NCBI RefSeq assembly: GCF_964340395.1
Contig: NC_135557.1
Location: 17,609,730-17,622,229 of the forward strand
Direction of reading: 5' to 3'
DNA: 12,500 bases
From: Glandiceps talaboti
Lineage: Eukaryota > Hemichordata > Enteropneusta > Spengelidae
The notes under the pieces are model-generated. The model was not told where the DNA came from and searched no databases. It worked only from the letters and a program-made list of their open reading frames with translations. Positions within the stretch are counted from its first letter, which is position 1, and each line of letters starts with the position of its first letter. Shown in pieces: positions 1 through 8,758 of the stretch. The translations under genes were made by a program, and so were the position numbers.

Positions 1-383
1 TAATAAAAGAAATTGTGTGGTTCCGATTAAGCTAAATTTAGAATAGGTGGGGGAAGGTAGATTTTTAATTTCATTTCGCTATATATTTTTTTCTGTGCGA
101 GTGTGTAGTTCGGGTTTTCCATTGTTTTCCTAATGGTCTCTGTGTTGTTTATTTCTTCCTATCAGATGTACAGTCATTACAGATTGGAAGAACAGTTTTA
201 TTTTGTCTTTTTAAGTTGATGTCAGTTTCCGCAACCAATATTCCTCGTGAGACTTCACACAATTTTTGCGATTTTATTATTTTTCTCTCTCGAATATGTA
301 AAAGTAAGTTTAAGGTTGGCAGTGAAAAGCTGGGCGGGGAACTAGGTGGGGGTCGGGTAACAATTAATTTGTTTAGGCCTAAC
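1..383 (+). repeat. MITE-like interspersed repeat, copy 1 (5' end cut by window)
   Basis: This stretch matches the reverse complement of 3815-4137 over nearly its whole length. Shared blocks include GTGGTTCCGATTA near position 18, TTTAGAATAGGTGGGG, ATGGTCTCTGTGTTGTT, ATCAGATGTACAG, TGTCAGTTTCCGCA, GCGATTTTATTAT and GTCGGGTAAC. Against copy 2 it carries an extra block of about 22 bases near 186-212 and has lost most of the inner part of its right terminal repeat. What remains there is TTTAGGCCTAAC at 373-384. The outermost bases of the left terminus lie before base 1. Open frames of about 90-100 codons occur on both strands but are interrupted differently in the other copy, so I do not call a protein. 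The family name is unknown to me; non-autonomous DNA transposon is inferred from copy 2. Confidence 0.75.
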
Positions 384-849
384 GGTTTTAAAGGACTTCT
401 TCCAATACATGACAAAAAGAAGTGTCTAAACAAATCTATCGATAGTGTTTCTTTCATCAACAAATCCTGTAATGGGATAAATTGAGACTGATGTTTAATA
501 CTACTGGTTGATTTACTACATCAACACAATTTCTGTTATGTCCTGACGTTCTTCATAGTTTCTTTACAGTCTGGTTTGATATAGAAGTTTACCCCAACAC
601 AGGTCCTGTTCCTAAGTTGGTCTTTACATATTATATGTCTGTCTTTACATTTTCCTCACCATCGTCTCCAAATCAACATGTTTAACGCTCTTTGAAGGTT
701 CAAATATTAAGTTCGTACTCGACAGCGTGTATCTGATAAGTTTTACATATGTAACAATTGCAAATATGATACAAGCGATGGGCAAGCGTGCGCAATAACA
801 ATGTCGAAACGACGAGTGTCGTTGAATTTGCGGACATCAATATGTACGC
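384..849. other. AT-rich non-coding stretch, no gene seen
   Basis: I see unique AT-rich sequence with no convincing open frame, splice-site pair, RNA gene or repeat until the dinucleotide tract at 850. Confidence 0.5.

Positions 850-935
<86 letters not shown>
850..935. repeat. Compound microsatellite (TC)n(CA)n(CATA)n
   Basis: A TC run with one TT interruption near 870 passes into a CA run at about 882-905, then into CATA repeats up to about 935. The junctions are clean one-base changes of motif, as when a microsatellite spawns a new motif at its edge. Open frames across it on both strands are artefacts of the short period. Confidence 0.95.
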
Positions 936-938
<3 letters not shown>

Positions 939-1542
939 TACCCAGACTTATTTTATTTCCCTTGAATTTGAAATTTGAGTTTCCGAAACGTTTATAATTA
1001 TATACAAGCATACTCTATCAAGCCAAAGAACATTGTGTTAATGAAATGACATCCGTTTGTTGTCATTAAATGCATATAAACGAATGGGTTTTCACGCTTT
1101 TGCACGTACTTTGACGTTGAATACTTGCTATCATATGGTAACACGAATATTTTCACGCATAGATATCACGTTTTCCATTTATAAGAAATTATAGGTGAAC
1201 GTACCGTTGACGTTAGCAACCAATTCATCATAGCCATCCATATGATATGAATACCGTGACGTAGTTTTAAAGCCATTCTCGCTTCCTCAATCGTATGGCA
1301 GAAACGATAGATTGTGACACATGCAATCTTGATAAGCTATTATACCATAACTGTATCTGAAAGAAAGATAAGACAGGCGATTAGATCAACGAACCTGTTA
1401 TGCTCGTATACATGTATATGCCCAGCTATCGAGCACTCCCCCAACCACTATTAGAGATTTACTAAACTAATATGTGTCGGAGTATGCTGGGAAACGTACG
1501 ATAAAACATCGATTGCAGTGCTGCATATCTTATGACATTGAG
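936..1542. other. AT-rich non-coding stretch
   Basis: No coding sequence is seen. The only motif noted is an RFX-like half site: GTTGACGTTAGCAAC at 1206-1220 carries a perfect AGCAAC half and a partner half with one mismatch. Confidence 0.45.
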
Positions 1543-1792
1543 GCATACATACATAATACATACATACATACATACATACATACATACATACATACATACA
1601 TACATACATGCATGCATGCATACATACATACATACATACATACATACATACATACATACATACATACATACATACATACACAGACAGACACAGACACAGA
1701 CTGACTGACAGATAGACAGACAGACAGGCAGACAGACAGACAGACAGACAGATAGATAGATAGATTAGATAGATAGATAGATAGATAGATAT

Positions 1793-1888
<96 letters not shown>

Positions 1889-1889
1889 G
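1543..1889. repeat. 347-bp compound tetranucleotide microsatellite (CATA, GCAT, GACA, GATA)
   Basis: Read 5' to 3' on the plus strand, CATA units run from 1543 to about 1680, broken by a GCAT block at about 1609-1621. GACA/CAGA units with scattered interruptions run to about 1752, GATA units to about 1870, and a short GACA block ends the array near 1889. Period 4 leaves all frames on both strands nearly stop-free. The apparent proteins of 60-160 residues rich in Tyr-Ile-His-Thr or Tyr-Leu-Ser-Ile are therefore artefacts. Confidence 0.97.
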
Positions 1890-3814
1890 CATAAGAATGG
1901 AGACACGTAGACGTAGACATACACGCGGTCAGACAACGAAAATAAAATACCATTATATAAGAGTCATTGATTATGTATACCTGGAAGTGAAATTATCAAA
2001 TGCTTTTAAATGATACGGATCGACAATATTAAAGTAGATCGTGTGATTTATTTCATCTATAGAAAGGATTTTACTGTGATATTTTGGAGACGTTGAGATC
2101 GACTCCACAGAGAGTGATCTCTAATAAGGTAATGGGCATCCACACATTATAGGTAGTGAATGATGTTATTAAAAATAATCGAATGACAAACACAGCTAGT
2201 AGATAACAACACGTAATAGTGTTATCACTCATTAAGAAACGCTATTAGTAAAGTATCACTTTATTAAAAAGAAAGATGGCATATTTGATTTTAAGTTTTC
2301 ACTTCAAAGACAAAATAGTTAAGAGGTAAGGTTAAAACATTTATCACTGCTATACATGTACTATAGTAAATGCCATGGTTGAAACGTATATTTGCAAATA
2401 CTGTAGTATAAAAAGTTGATTTGCGAGGAATTTTCCACACAATCAAATTGACACTGTTGACATTCTAGTCAATGCACCGATGTGTTATTACATAAAACAT
2501 CAACACAAAATGACAGCATTGATTCAGTCAACCGTTTAATTTCACATAGTCATTTTTTGTCATTGCCATTTTCAATTGAACGCTATTTGCAATGGGAATA
2601 CATAAAGCATTCATCCCTCAGAAAAACATAGTCACCATGTACATGGCCATTTTTGAAGGTTAGATTATTTGCGTTGGCAATTTCTCCTTTGTTTGATGAC
2701 GGAAGTTTAATCATTTATTTTCATTGAAGATTGTTAGGATGCAATATTGAATTATTTTTCCGGATATTATAATTTTGTTTTTGATAGTTGGCGCGTTACT
2801 CATACCGCTTATTAAATTATGTTACTCCCACGGAATTTCCCGAAGCATTGGAACTGACTAATCAGAGCTCGGTTTATTTTATCAAATATTGTTAAGGTAA
2901 TGAAGAAAGGATTCTGGTATATGTTCGGACGATGCGTATTGTAACTGTATAAACTCTACTCCGGATCTCTAAATGGTATTTGATTTCCCGTAGCAATAGT
3001 ACAGTGCTATATATAACTAAAATTCAGATGGAGAGAATTGCCCATGGGAACACGGGCCCATCAAACAAATCTGCTATAAAAGCTTGATATATTAGCGCCT
3101 CTCTTCGGAGCAACAACTAGTCATTGCATATATATAGAGAAGGTGTCAGGTAAATTGATTATGAATCCCAATAGATATTTCTAGTTTGATCTTCGTGTCG
3201 ACATTCTCACTTCCTTTTGAATGGACATGACGCATTGCAAGTAAAGTGACTGGATAACATTATGTAAACATTCTCAAGAGAAATAACTCTTCATATGGCA
3301 AAACTAGTGGATTATAAATTTCCCAGTAATCCAAGATGAAACCTTGAAGGTTATCAACAACTGCCTATGTCACAGGTTGTTTTGGGATTCAAAATACCGA
3401 ACTGCTCATGGAAAACATTTGCTATTTTATAATTCATGAATTTCCTCTAATTTAAGAAATCTTCTTACACATAAGACCAAAAGACCCATATTATTACAAA
3501 GTAATTGTAATCTATACCACTGCAAGGAATTTGGGTCAACTTAACTTTTTATTAGTACCGAACAGTTGATTATGAATGGATAACATTGAATTATGAACAA
3601 GTCATGCACATTTTGCAATTTGATATAATCACACAAGAAACGTCAGAATTGCATTATGTGAAAATCTTACTCAAATTTCACAAAGTAGGTTTCGTGGTTT
3701 GATATCACAATTGTAAAAAAAAACCCAGACATGATGTCTCAGTGTGTGTGATACTTCCATAAGATTTTTTTTCTGGTTTAACATGGTGCTAATAACTGAA
3801 TGACAAGTTTGATA
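1890..3814. other. Long AT-rich non-coding stretch between the two MITE copies
   Basis: About 1.9 kb with no open frame of note, no recognisable RNA gene and no tandem array. It includes a small inverted repeat at 2249-2263 (TAAAGT-ATC-ACTTTA) and a possible TATA box at 3075-3082 (TATAAAAG). The TATA box is followed 67 bases later by a donor-like CAG/GTAAAT at 3147-3155, which could mark a short non-coding first exon, but no initiator of good quality is seen. Confidence 0.45.
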
Positions 3815-4137
3815 TAAGGCCTAACAAAAGAGTTATTTGGTTCCGGTTACCCGACTCCCACATATGTTTTCACGCCAACTCTAAATATTTTGTTATACGT
3901 ATTAAGGAGATAATAAAATCGCGAAAGTTGTGAAATCTCGTAAGAAATAGTGGATGCGGAAACTGACACCAACTTAAAATCTGTATTGGCTGTACATCTG
4001 ATGAGAAGAAACCAACAACACAGAGACCATATGGAAAACATAATTATACACTCACGTATGAAAATAAATCTACCTACCCCACCTATTCTAAAATTGAATG
4101 TAATCGGAACCACATAACTTTTTTTGTTACGCCTAAC
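3815..4137 (-). mobile_element. MITE-like element, copy 2, with about 36-bp terminal inverted repeats
   Basis: The two ends are inverted copies of each other. The left end (3815-3850) begins TAAGGCCTAACAAAAG and runs through TGGTTCCGGTTA. The right end (4102-4137), read on the minus strand, begins TTAGGCGTAACAAAAA and runs through TGGTTCCGATTA. By eye 31 of 36 positions agree. The body matches copy 1 at 1-383 in the opposite orientation. At about 323 bp with paired termini and no transposase, it has the form of a non-autonomous DNA transposon. An 88-codon open frame on the minus strand fills the body but resembles no protein I know, and its frame is shifted in copy 1. A target-site duplication is not clear; TA next to each end is possible. 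The superfamily is undetermined. Confidence 0.75.
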
Positions 4138-4311
4138 AGACCTAACATCTTTGATTCAAAATAAGCAATAAAAACGCGAACAATCCGTTAAATTGATTAT
4201 ATATTTTATAATAAATCTGACAGGATAAATATTTGGTTATTATTAAATTTATGTGATACAAACGGAAAATATATTTTTTCCCCTGATTCATGTCTGCAAT
4301 GATCAAATTCA

Positions 4312-4413
<102 letters not shown>

Positions 4414-4554
4414 TGTGTGAATCAATAAAGACGTATTGATAATAGGATATGACGTGACCATTGAAATTTTAGTTTATTGAAAAATCTGAATTCAAACCAT
4501 TTATTATATTTACCCAACGAAATATAATATCTACGTTAATGGATTTAAGTTTTT

Positions 4555-4645
4555 ATTGCACTGAAATTTACAATTACTTACTCACCAAAGCTTTCGCCAG
4601 GTATTCACCATGGCTTCGTCAGGGTTTTCAATATTTCGGTGCAAT
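4555..4645 (-). ncRNA. Type I hammerhead-ribozyme-like motif, Penelope-like or retrozyme context
   Basis: On the minus strand the two core boxes stand in the right order: CTGACGA at 4622-4616 and GAAA at 4595-4592. Between them is a stem II hairpin, GCCA/TGGC plus GGT/ACC, closed by a GAAT loop. Outside them the flanks pair as stem I: ACC (4625-4623) with GGT (4586-4584), then an internal loop, then 12 of 13 pairs between 4633-4645 and 4555-4567. Stem III would be only AG/CU around 4592-4588. Very short stem III is known for hammerheads in Penelope-like retroelements and retrozymes, which often act as dimers. Departures from the consensus are an extra A between CTGACGA and stem II, a bulged T in stem II, and U as the base before the presumed cut after 4587. 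No reverse transcriptase is visible, so any parent element is truncated or outside the window. Activity is not shown. Confidence 0.6.
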
Positions 4646-5779
4646 ACGAAGTGAAATCTATTAACTTAGAGTGAACGTTTGCACAGATGAACTTTCATCA
4701 AAGAGTAATCTCGTTTATTGAAAAGCTAGTATCCAATAGTAGGCTAATTTAGAGAATCTATATACTACCAGACGAAAGCGACTATAGAGTTTCAATTAAG
4801 CTGGACTATTTTTATTTTACATCAGACACACGGGTTTTTGTTGCGAACTACATAAAGCAAAATACAGACATGACATGCTGATGGCGCACAAACATATAAT
4901 ATCATACATTGTAACCACATTGGCATGAAACAAGGAAAATTCAAACATAAGTCTGTTTCTTTGTGTTCACAGTGAGATAATATGTAACATTTCATGTGCG
5001 TTATCGCTATCAGTGTTCGTGTAATTCATTGTGTGGGATATAAAATACACCGTAACGCCAAATTGTAAGTCTATAGTCTCTTCGGTTTGGTAGTAATATA
5101 ATTGAAACTTGGAATTCATTTGAATATAGTGTGATTCATAAATATATATACCATTGATTTTTGTTGTATTTTGTATATCATAATAGTTTATTGGGCTCGT
5201 GTACAATACATAAAACTTTCACATATCGTAGACAATATTGTTAAGGATTCCGTCTTATATTGAAGTTATACATTTGCGATCAATAACACTTTCTTGCATT
5301 CGACATCTTGACACGAGGTTTCGGGAATTCACCCATTTTTTGAAATGTGAGCTCACCTTTATTTTTGGTTCTGTTACCAATCATATAATATTCTATTTTC
5401 TGGACATTTTGTAGAGAACCTATTGTACGATAGAATACCATGCTTGTATGTGTGTTCTACACTATAAGATATTAATACAGCTTGCGGCAACAAGCTTAGG
5501 TATTCAGCAATATTGAATTTGGTTGACGTACATTGTATACGGGCAAATATAAGATCGACTCTGCCTTTAATTGTCCCAGCTGGGAATTAAAATGTTCAAA
5601 CTGCAGTAACTGTAATTGAGGTATTATTGTCTTTCGCTCGGACAATCAACAATATGTACTGTAAGTTGTTAAAATGCTAATAATTAGACATTGTATATGT
5701 CAATTAAAAGTCTATCCATAAGTTGTATAGTAATAACCTGAAATCGTGAATTATTGGGGTGCGGACCTAAAACATCTTG
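4646..5779. other. AT-rich non-coding stretch with one palindrome
   Basis: No convincing gene is seen. A 79-codon minus-strand frame at 4967-5206 has a composition typical of AT-rich noise and no recognisable motif. The perfect palindrome TCCCAGCTGGGA (5575-5586) is flanked by TTAAT and ATTAA arms with a two-base bulge, giving a possible cruciform. Confidence 0.45.
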
Positions 5780-5848
5780 ATTGGCTATATTGTACCATAC
5801 TATATGTACTGCTATATAAATGTGTTTACCTACTGGTGAGTCAGTACA
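5780..5848 (+). promoter_or_regulatory. Candidate RNA polymerase II core promoter (CCAAT, TATA, Inr)
   Basis: ATTGG (an inverted CCAAT box) at 5780-5784, TATATAAA at 5813-5820 and TCAGTA at 5841-5846 are spaced as in a textbook promoter. If transcription starts at A5843 of the TCAGT initiator, the TATA box begins at -30 and the CCAAT box lies near -60. The transcript would begin ten bases before an ATG at 5853. That ATG opens only a 21-codon frame, so the product could be an exon ending at an unseen donor, an upstream short frame or a non-coding RNA. The individual motifs are common in AT-rich DNA; it is their spacing that makes the site notable. Confidence 0.35.
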
Positions 5849-6162
5849 CCTCATGGTGAACACAATTACGATTACGTCATTATATCTAGTTTCAAAAACG
5901 TTCCACTTACATCTTTAACGTTAAAGTGAACACTTTGACGTATACTTACGTGTACTTTAAATCAAAATAATTCCATTAAACTAACAGTAAAATGAGACGG
6001 TGACTGCTAGTACTAGTAGGCAGTGTATTGAAGTTCAAACGAAATGTTGTTCCCGGGAAGAAATCAAGTTATTTGTCAAAGCCATTTTCCTCATGTAAAC
6101 TTTCGGATCACACATATAAACCAAATGCAGATCAGAAATTACGATGCAACACATCACATTTG
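5849..6162. other. Short non-coding stretch downstream of candidate promoter
   Basis: It holds the 21-codon frame from ATG 5853 to TAA 5918 (starting MVNTITITSLYL) and the perfect 14-bp palindrome CTTTAACGTTAAAG at 5913-5926. Nothing in it is recognised as a gene. Confidence 0.4.
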
Positions 6163-6340
6163 TAAACAAACAAACAAACAAACAAACAAACACACAAACA
6201 AACAAACAAACGAAAAAACAAACAAATGAACAAAAAAACAAAACTGAGACAAATACACAAAACAAACAGACAGACAAACAAACATACAAACAAACAAACA
6301 AGCAAACAAACAAACAAACAAACAAACAAACACACAAATA
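6163..6340. repeat. (CAAA)n tetranucleotide microsatellite, interrupted
   Basis: About 175 bp of CAAA/AAAC units with scattered CACA, GAAA, CAGA and CATA interruptions. The interruptions suggest an old array. Apparent Lys-Gln-Thr-Asn and Cys-Leu-Phe-Val proteins on the two strands are by-products of the period. Confidence 0.96.
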
Positions 6341-7203
6341 AAACTTATTCAGGCATTCGTAAACGACCACTGATATTAAAATACTCACTACACGTTTCAT
6401 TTTCATGACGCGATTATTGAAGTGGTCAAACTGATAATAGTATTTGTAGAAGACTTTGCATTAAACTCTGGTGTTCTTTAACTTTATGTTCGCTAGAACA
6501 CGATTACAATAGCAATACGATACTTTGCAAACATTCAATTTGTATTCAGTTCGTGAACGTGTTCTTTGAAATCGCAGTATCTGCATCAAAGCTGATAGAT
6601 GTTTTACATGTAATACACCGAAGATCAGTGATGCGTTGTCATCGCTTTCGCCATGATTAGTCTTTCAGATTTGTAATTCATGTGCTTGATATGTGCTCAT
6701 TTCAGCCCTTGAAGAAATCTTTGCAAGCGTGAGTTGCTACTATACCCAATGGATATCTCTGTCACATAGCATTATCCACTATTCTAGAAAAGGCGCGAAA
6801 TGTGCAATCAAGGGATTATAGTTGCCATAAACTATCTTTGTGATTTTCAAAACAAGCTTAAGTGATGGCAGATTGAATCAAATATCATGTTAAATAACGA
6901 AAGCGAGACTTAAGTATTTTCCGGTCGCAAGTATTTTTCACTTTTATATTTCAATTACTGAAAAGTCAGTTTGACAGGATTTATACACAAATGAATTGCT
7001 CACTTCTTACGTTTGTTAAAGATATATCAGCCACATTGCGCAATATGTTCTGCATGATAAAGTATAGTCTGTATTCAGACGAGGATTATATTTTGTCATA
7101 ATCCTAAAAACACCTGAAGTATTTTTTAGTTATTGCTAATTTCGTACAATCATATATATAACCTATAACATACGATGTAATAATCAGCATGTACAGTGCA
7201 CAT
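6341..7203. other. AT-rich non-coding stretch, no gene seen
   Basis: About 860 bp of unique sequence with no sustained open frame, repeat array or RNA gene that I can support. Confidence 0.45.
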
Positions 7204-7227
7204 TATATAGAGAACGCGCGCTACTCA
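7204..7227 (+). promoter_or_regulatory. Possible TATA box and initiator before the 7248 open frame
   Basis: TATATAG at 7204-7210 is followed by a GC-rich patch (CGCGCG) and TCATT with its A at 7227. The A lies only 23 bases from the TATA start, shorter than the usual 28-32, so this is weak. It gains some interest from the 80-codon open frame that begins at 7248. Confidence 0.2.
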
Positions 7228-7247
7228 TTGAGCAATCGAACACATAA

Positions 7248-7490
7248 ATGATTTCAACAAATCTGACAGTCTTGACTTCATCGAACGTAGAACGCACACC
7301 ATGTATTAAAGATAAATTACAAAAAAAAGTCAAGACGACTGTTGACAATCTAAGTGAAGTAAAAAGATGCCGCCAAATATTAGACTATGCTTCTATATTT
7401 TTCAAATTCGGATTGGATTGGATAATTCTTAAGTTTATTTTCTTTTCTTTAGTTTTTGAAGGTAAATTAAACAAATTCTCGATAACATGA
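7248..7490 (+). CDS. Unrecognised 80-codon open frame, possible first exon
   Basis: An ATG-started frame begins MISTNLTVLTSSNVERTPC and ends in TGA. The first 55 residues have mixed, coding-like composition with a lysine-rich stretch (DKLQKKVKTTVDNLSEVKR). After about residue 55 it becomes hydrophobic (IILKFIFFSLVF), which could be a membrane segment or simply the pyrimidine tract of non-coding DNA. A donor-like AAG/GTAAAT at 7459-7467 could end an exon before the stop. The ATG has T at -3, a poor start context. A possible TATA box lies upstream. I recognise no family; chance occurrence is quite possible. Confidence 0.2.
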   Translation: MISTNLTVLTSSNVERTPCIKDKLQKKVKTTVDNLSEVKRCRQILDYASIFFKFGLDWIILKFIFFSLVFEGKLNKFSIT

Positions 7491-7495
7491 CTGCA

Positions 7496-7890
7496 GAAAA
7501 TAGGGTAGGTAGGTCGGGATTTTATTTTAGTTTACATTCTAGACTATTGTTTTAATTACTTCAATCCAAACTAGATACTCGTTGGTCACAATACTTCTGT
7601 AACAGTTGATGAGTTGTAAAAGAAGTAAATGAAGACGATTATGTGATTCAGAAGTAGACAAACATTATATGCAGACGTGCTGCTATAGGCTGAAACGGCA
7701 TCGTTTTTCTCTTGAATGTGAATTAAAAAAAAGGAACCAACGTTACTTTGGCAAGAAAATCTACAGGGAAATAGAAGTAAATTGTCATAATTTTACCTTT
7801 TTGCAAGAAAAAATGTTTAGGGTTTGCGGCTTACACTAGGGTCAGTCGAGTTATCGGAAACACACTATTTTCTTTTTTGAATTTGGCCTA
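7496..7890 (+). repeat. Diverged relative of the MITE-like family, copy 3
   Basis: The right end is the convincing part. Positions about 7840-7886 read GGGTCAGTCGAGTTATCGGA, then a T-rich stretch, then GGCCTAA. This follows, in order and spacing, the right end of copy 2 read on the minus strand (GGGAGTCGGGTAACCGGA, then GTTAGGCCT). The left end, AATAGGGTAGGTAGG at about 7496, resembles the AATAGGTGGGGTAGGTAG segment of copies 1 and 2. The interior of about 300 bp shows no clear match, so this may be a separate subfamily or a heavily decayed copy. Confidence 0.4.
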
Positions 7891-8235
7891 AACAAAACCA
7901 AGACCAAGATTAAAACATTTCAGATTTTAAGAAAACAATAACAACAGATGAAATATTCTTCTGAAAATCTGAAATGAAAATGATTCAAATTGATGCGAAT
8001 AATCTATTTTCCTAAGAAAAAGCTATGCTAATTTTTAAAAAATCAAGCAAAATCTCTAATTGTCTATATTGTATGATATATTGGTAATTGTGGGTCTTTT
8101 TATTTATGTCATTGCTGAAATATTGAAAACTTTTGAAATCTACGGAAATGATATTATTTTGACAGAGAAAACACGAATAAAAAGAAGTATGTGCATTCGT
8201 CTGACGTCCACAAATTTGACACACAAAATTCACAA
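7891..8235. other. AT-rich non-coding stretch
   Basis: Nothing supported is seen here. Two frames that appear to run into the GA tract from this side owe their length to the tract. Confidence 0.45.
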
Positions 8236-8239
8236 AGAG

Positions 8240-8338
<99 letters not shown>

Positions 8339-8340
8339 GG
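8236..8340. repeat. (GA)n polypurine microsatellite
   Basis: About 100 bp of GA, uninterrupted from about 8243 to 8325, then AAGAGA variants passing into a G-rich purine stretch (8339-8358). The strand is all purine, so it can form intramolecular triplex (H-DNA) under supercoiling. It appears to be the expanded purine part of the roughly 100-bp tandem unit described at 8341-8620. Confidence 0.97.
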
Positions 8341-8620
8341 GGGGAGGGAAGGAGGGGATTAAACATATGCCTACATGTACGCGTATCCATCTGTGCCACA
8401 ATTTATGACACTCAACGTAGCACTACAAAAAGAGACGCAGTGGAGGGGTGGGGGGGGGGGGGAGGGGTAGATGATATGCCGACATGTATGTGTATCTATT
8501 TGTTCTTCCAACTTGGCACTCAATAGTATTACATAAACATACACACAATATAGGAATGAAGGGAAGAACATTTGCCTGCATATACTTGTATCTGTCTATT
8601 TTTCCTTTAATTTAAGTAAA
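8341..8620 (+). repeat. Three diverged tandem units of about 100 bp, each with a purine tract
   Basis: Each unit has a purine-rich head followed by a shared body of about 30 bases, roughly ATRTGCCNACATGTAYGYGTATCYATYTGT. The bodies begin at about 8365 (ATATGCCTACATGTACGCGT), 8474 (ATATGCCGACATGTATGTGT) and 8570 (ATTTGCCTGCATATACTTGT), giving spacings of 109 and 96 bases. After the body, units 1 and 2 share a further segment ending in GACACTCAACGTAG and GGCACTCAATAGTA. The purine heads differ: a long GA tract before unit 1, poly-G before unit 2 and a short GAATGAAGGGAAG before unit 3. The array reads as a decayed minisatellite or local duplication. Confidence 0.6.
8442..8468 (+). other. G-rich tract, possible G-quadruplex
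   Basis: GGAGGGG, then T, a run of 13 G (8450-8462) and AGGGG give at least four G-runs within about 27 bases. That composition can fold as a G-quadruplex on the plus strand. The homopolymer is also a likely site of sequencing or assembly length error. Confidence 0.7.
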
Positions 8621-8758
8621 AGAGTGTATCACATTTTCTCTTTGCCAGTCTATGTGGTTGTCCCTGTATGTATACAGTTTACAATGATAAATGGTGATAA
8701 AGTGAATAAAAATAAATATCTACAAAAACACCATAAAATTTAATTACCTTGTTTGTAA

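Noticed and set aside
850-935. CRISPR-like or spaced repeat array
   Set aside because: The repeat is a contiguous dinucleotide/tetranucleotide microsatellite without spacers.
1451-1953. Open frames of 60-160 residues rich in Tyr-Leu-Ser-Ile, Tyr-Val-Cys-Met or Tyr-Ile-His-Thr
   Set aside because: They read through period-4 microsatellites, where stops are absent in most frames on both strands.
2249-2263. TAAAGT-ATC-ACTTTA inverted repeat
   Set aside because: Six-base arms in AT-rich DNA are expected by chance.
3075-3155. TATAAAAG plus donor-like CAG/GTAAAT as a first exon
   Set aside because: No initiator lies at the right distance, and nothing downstream supports a gene. It is mentioned only in the stretch description.
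1-4137. A single 4.1-kb transposon bounded by the two inverted repeats
   Set aside because: Copy 2 has its own complete pair of terminal inverted repeats, and no transposase lies between, so two separate insertions are simpler.
4967-5206. 79-residue minus-strand open frame
   Set aside because: Its Tyr/Asn/Ile-rich composition fits AT-rich noise, and no splice, promoter or family signal supports it.
6132-6408. Lys-Gln-Thr-Asn and Cys-Leu-Phe-Val repeat proteins on both strands
   Set aside because: They are produced by the (CAAA)n tract and have no independent coding evidence.
8154-8526. Arg-Glu and Ser-Leu repeat proteins (RS-like or coiled coil)
   Set aside because: They come from the (GA)n tract; the flanking residues show no domain.
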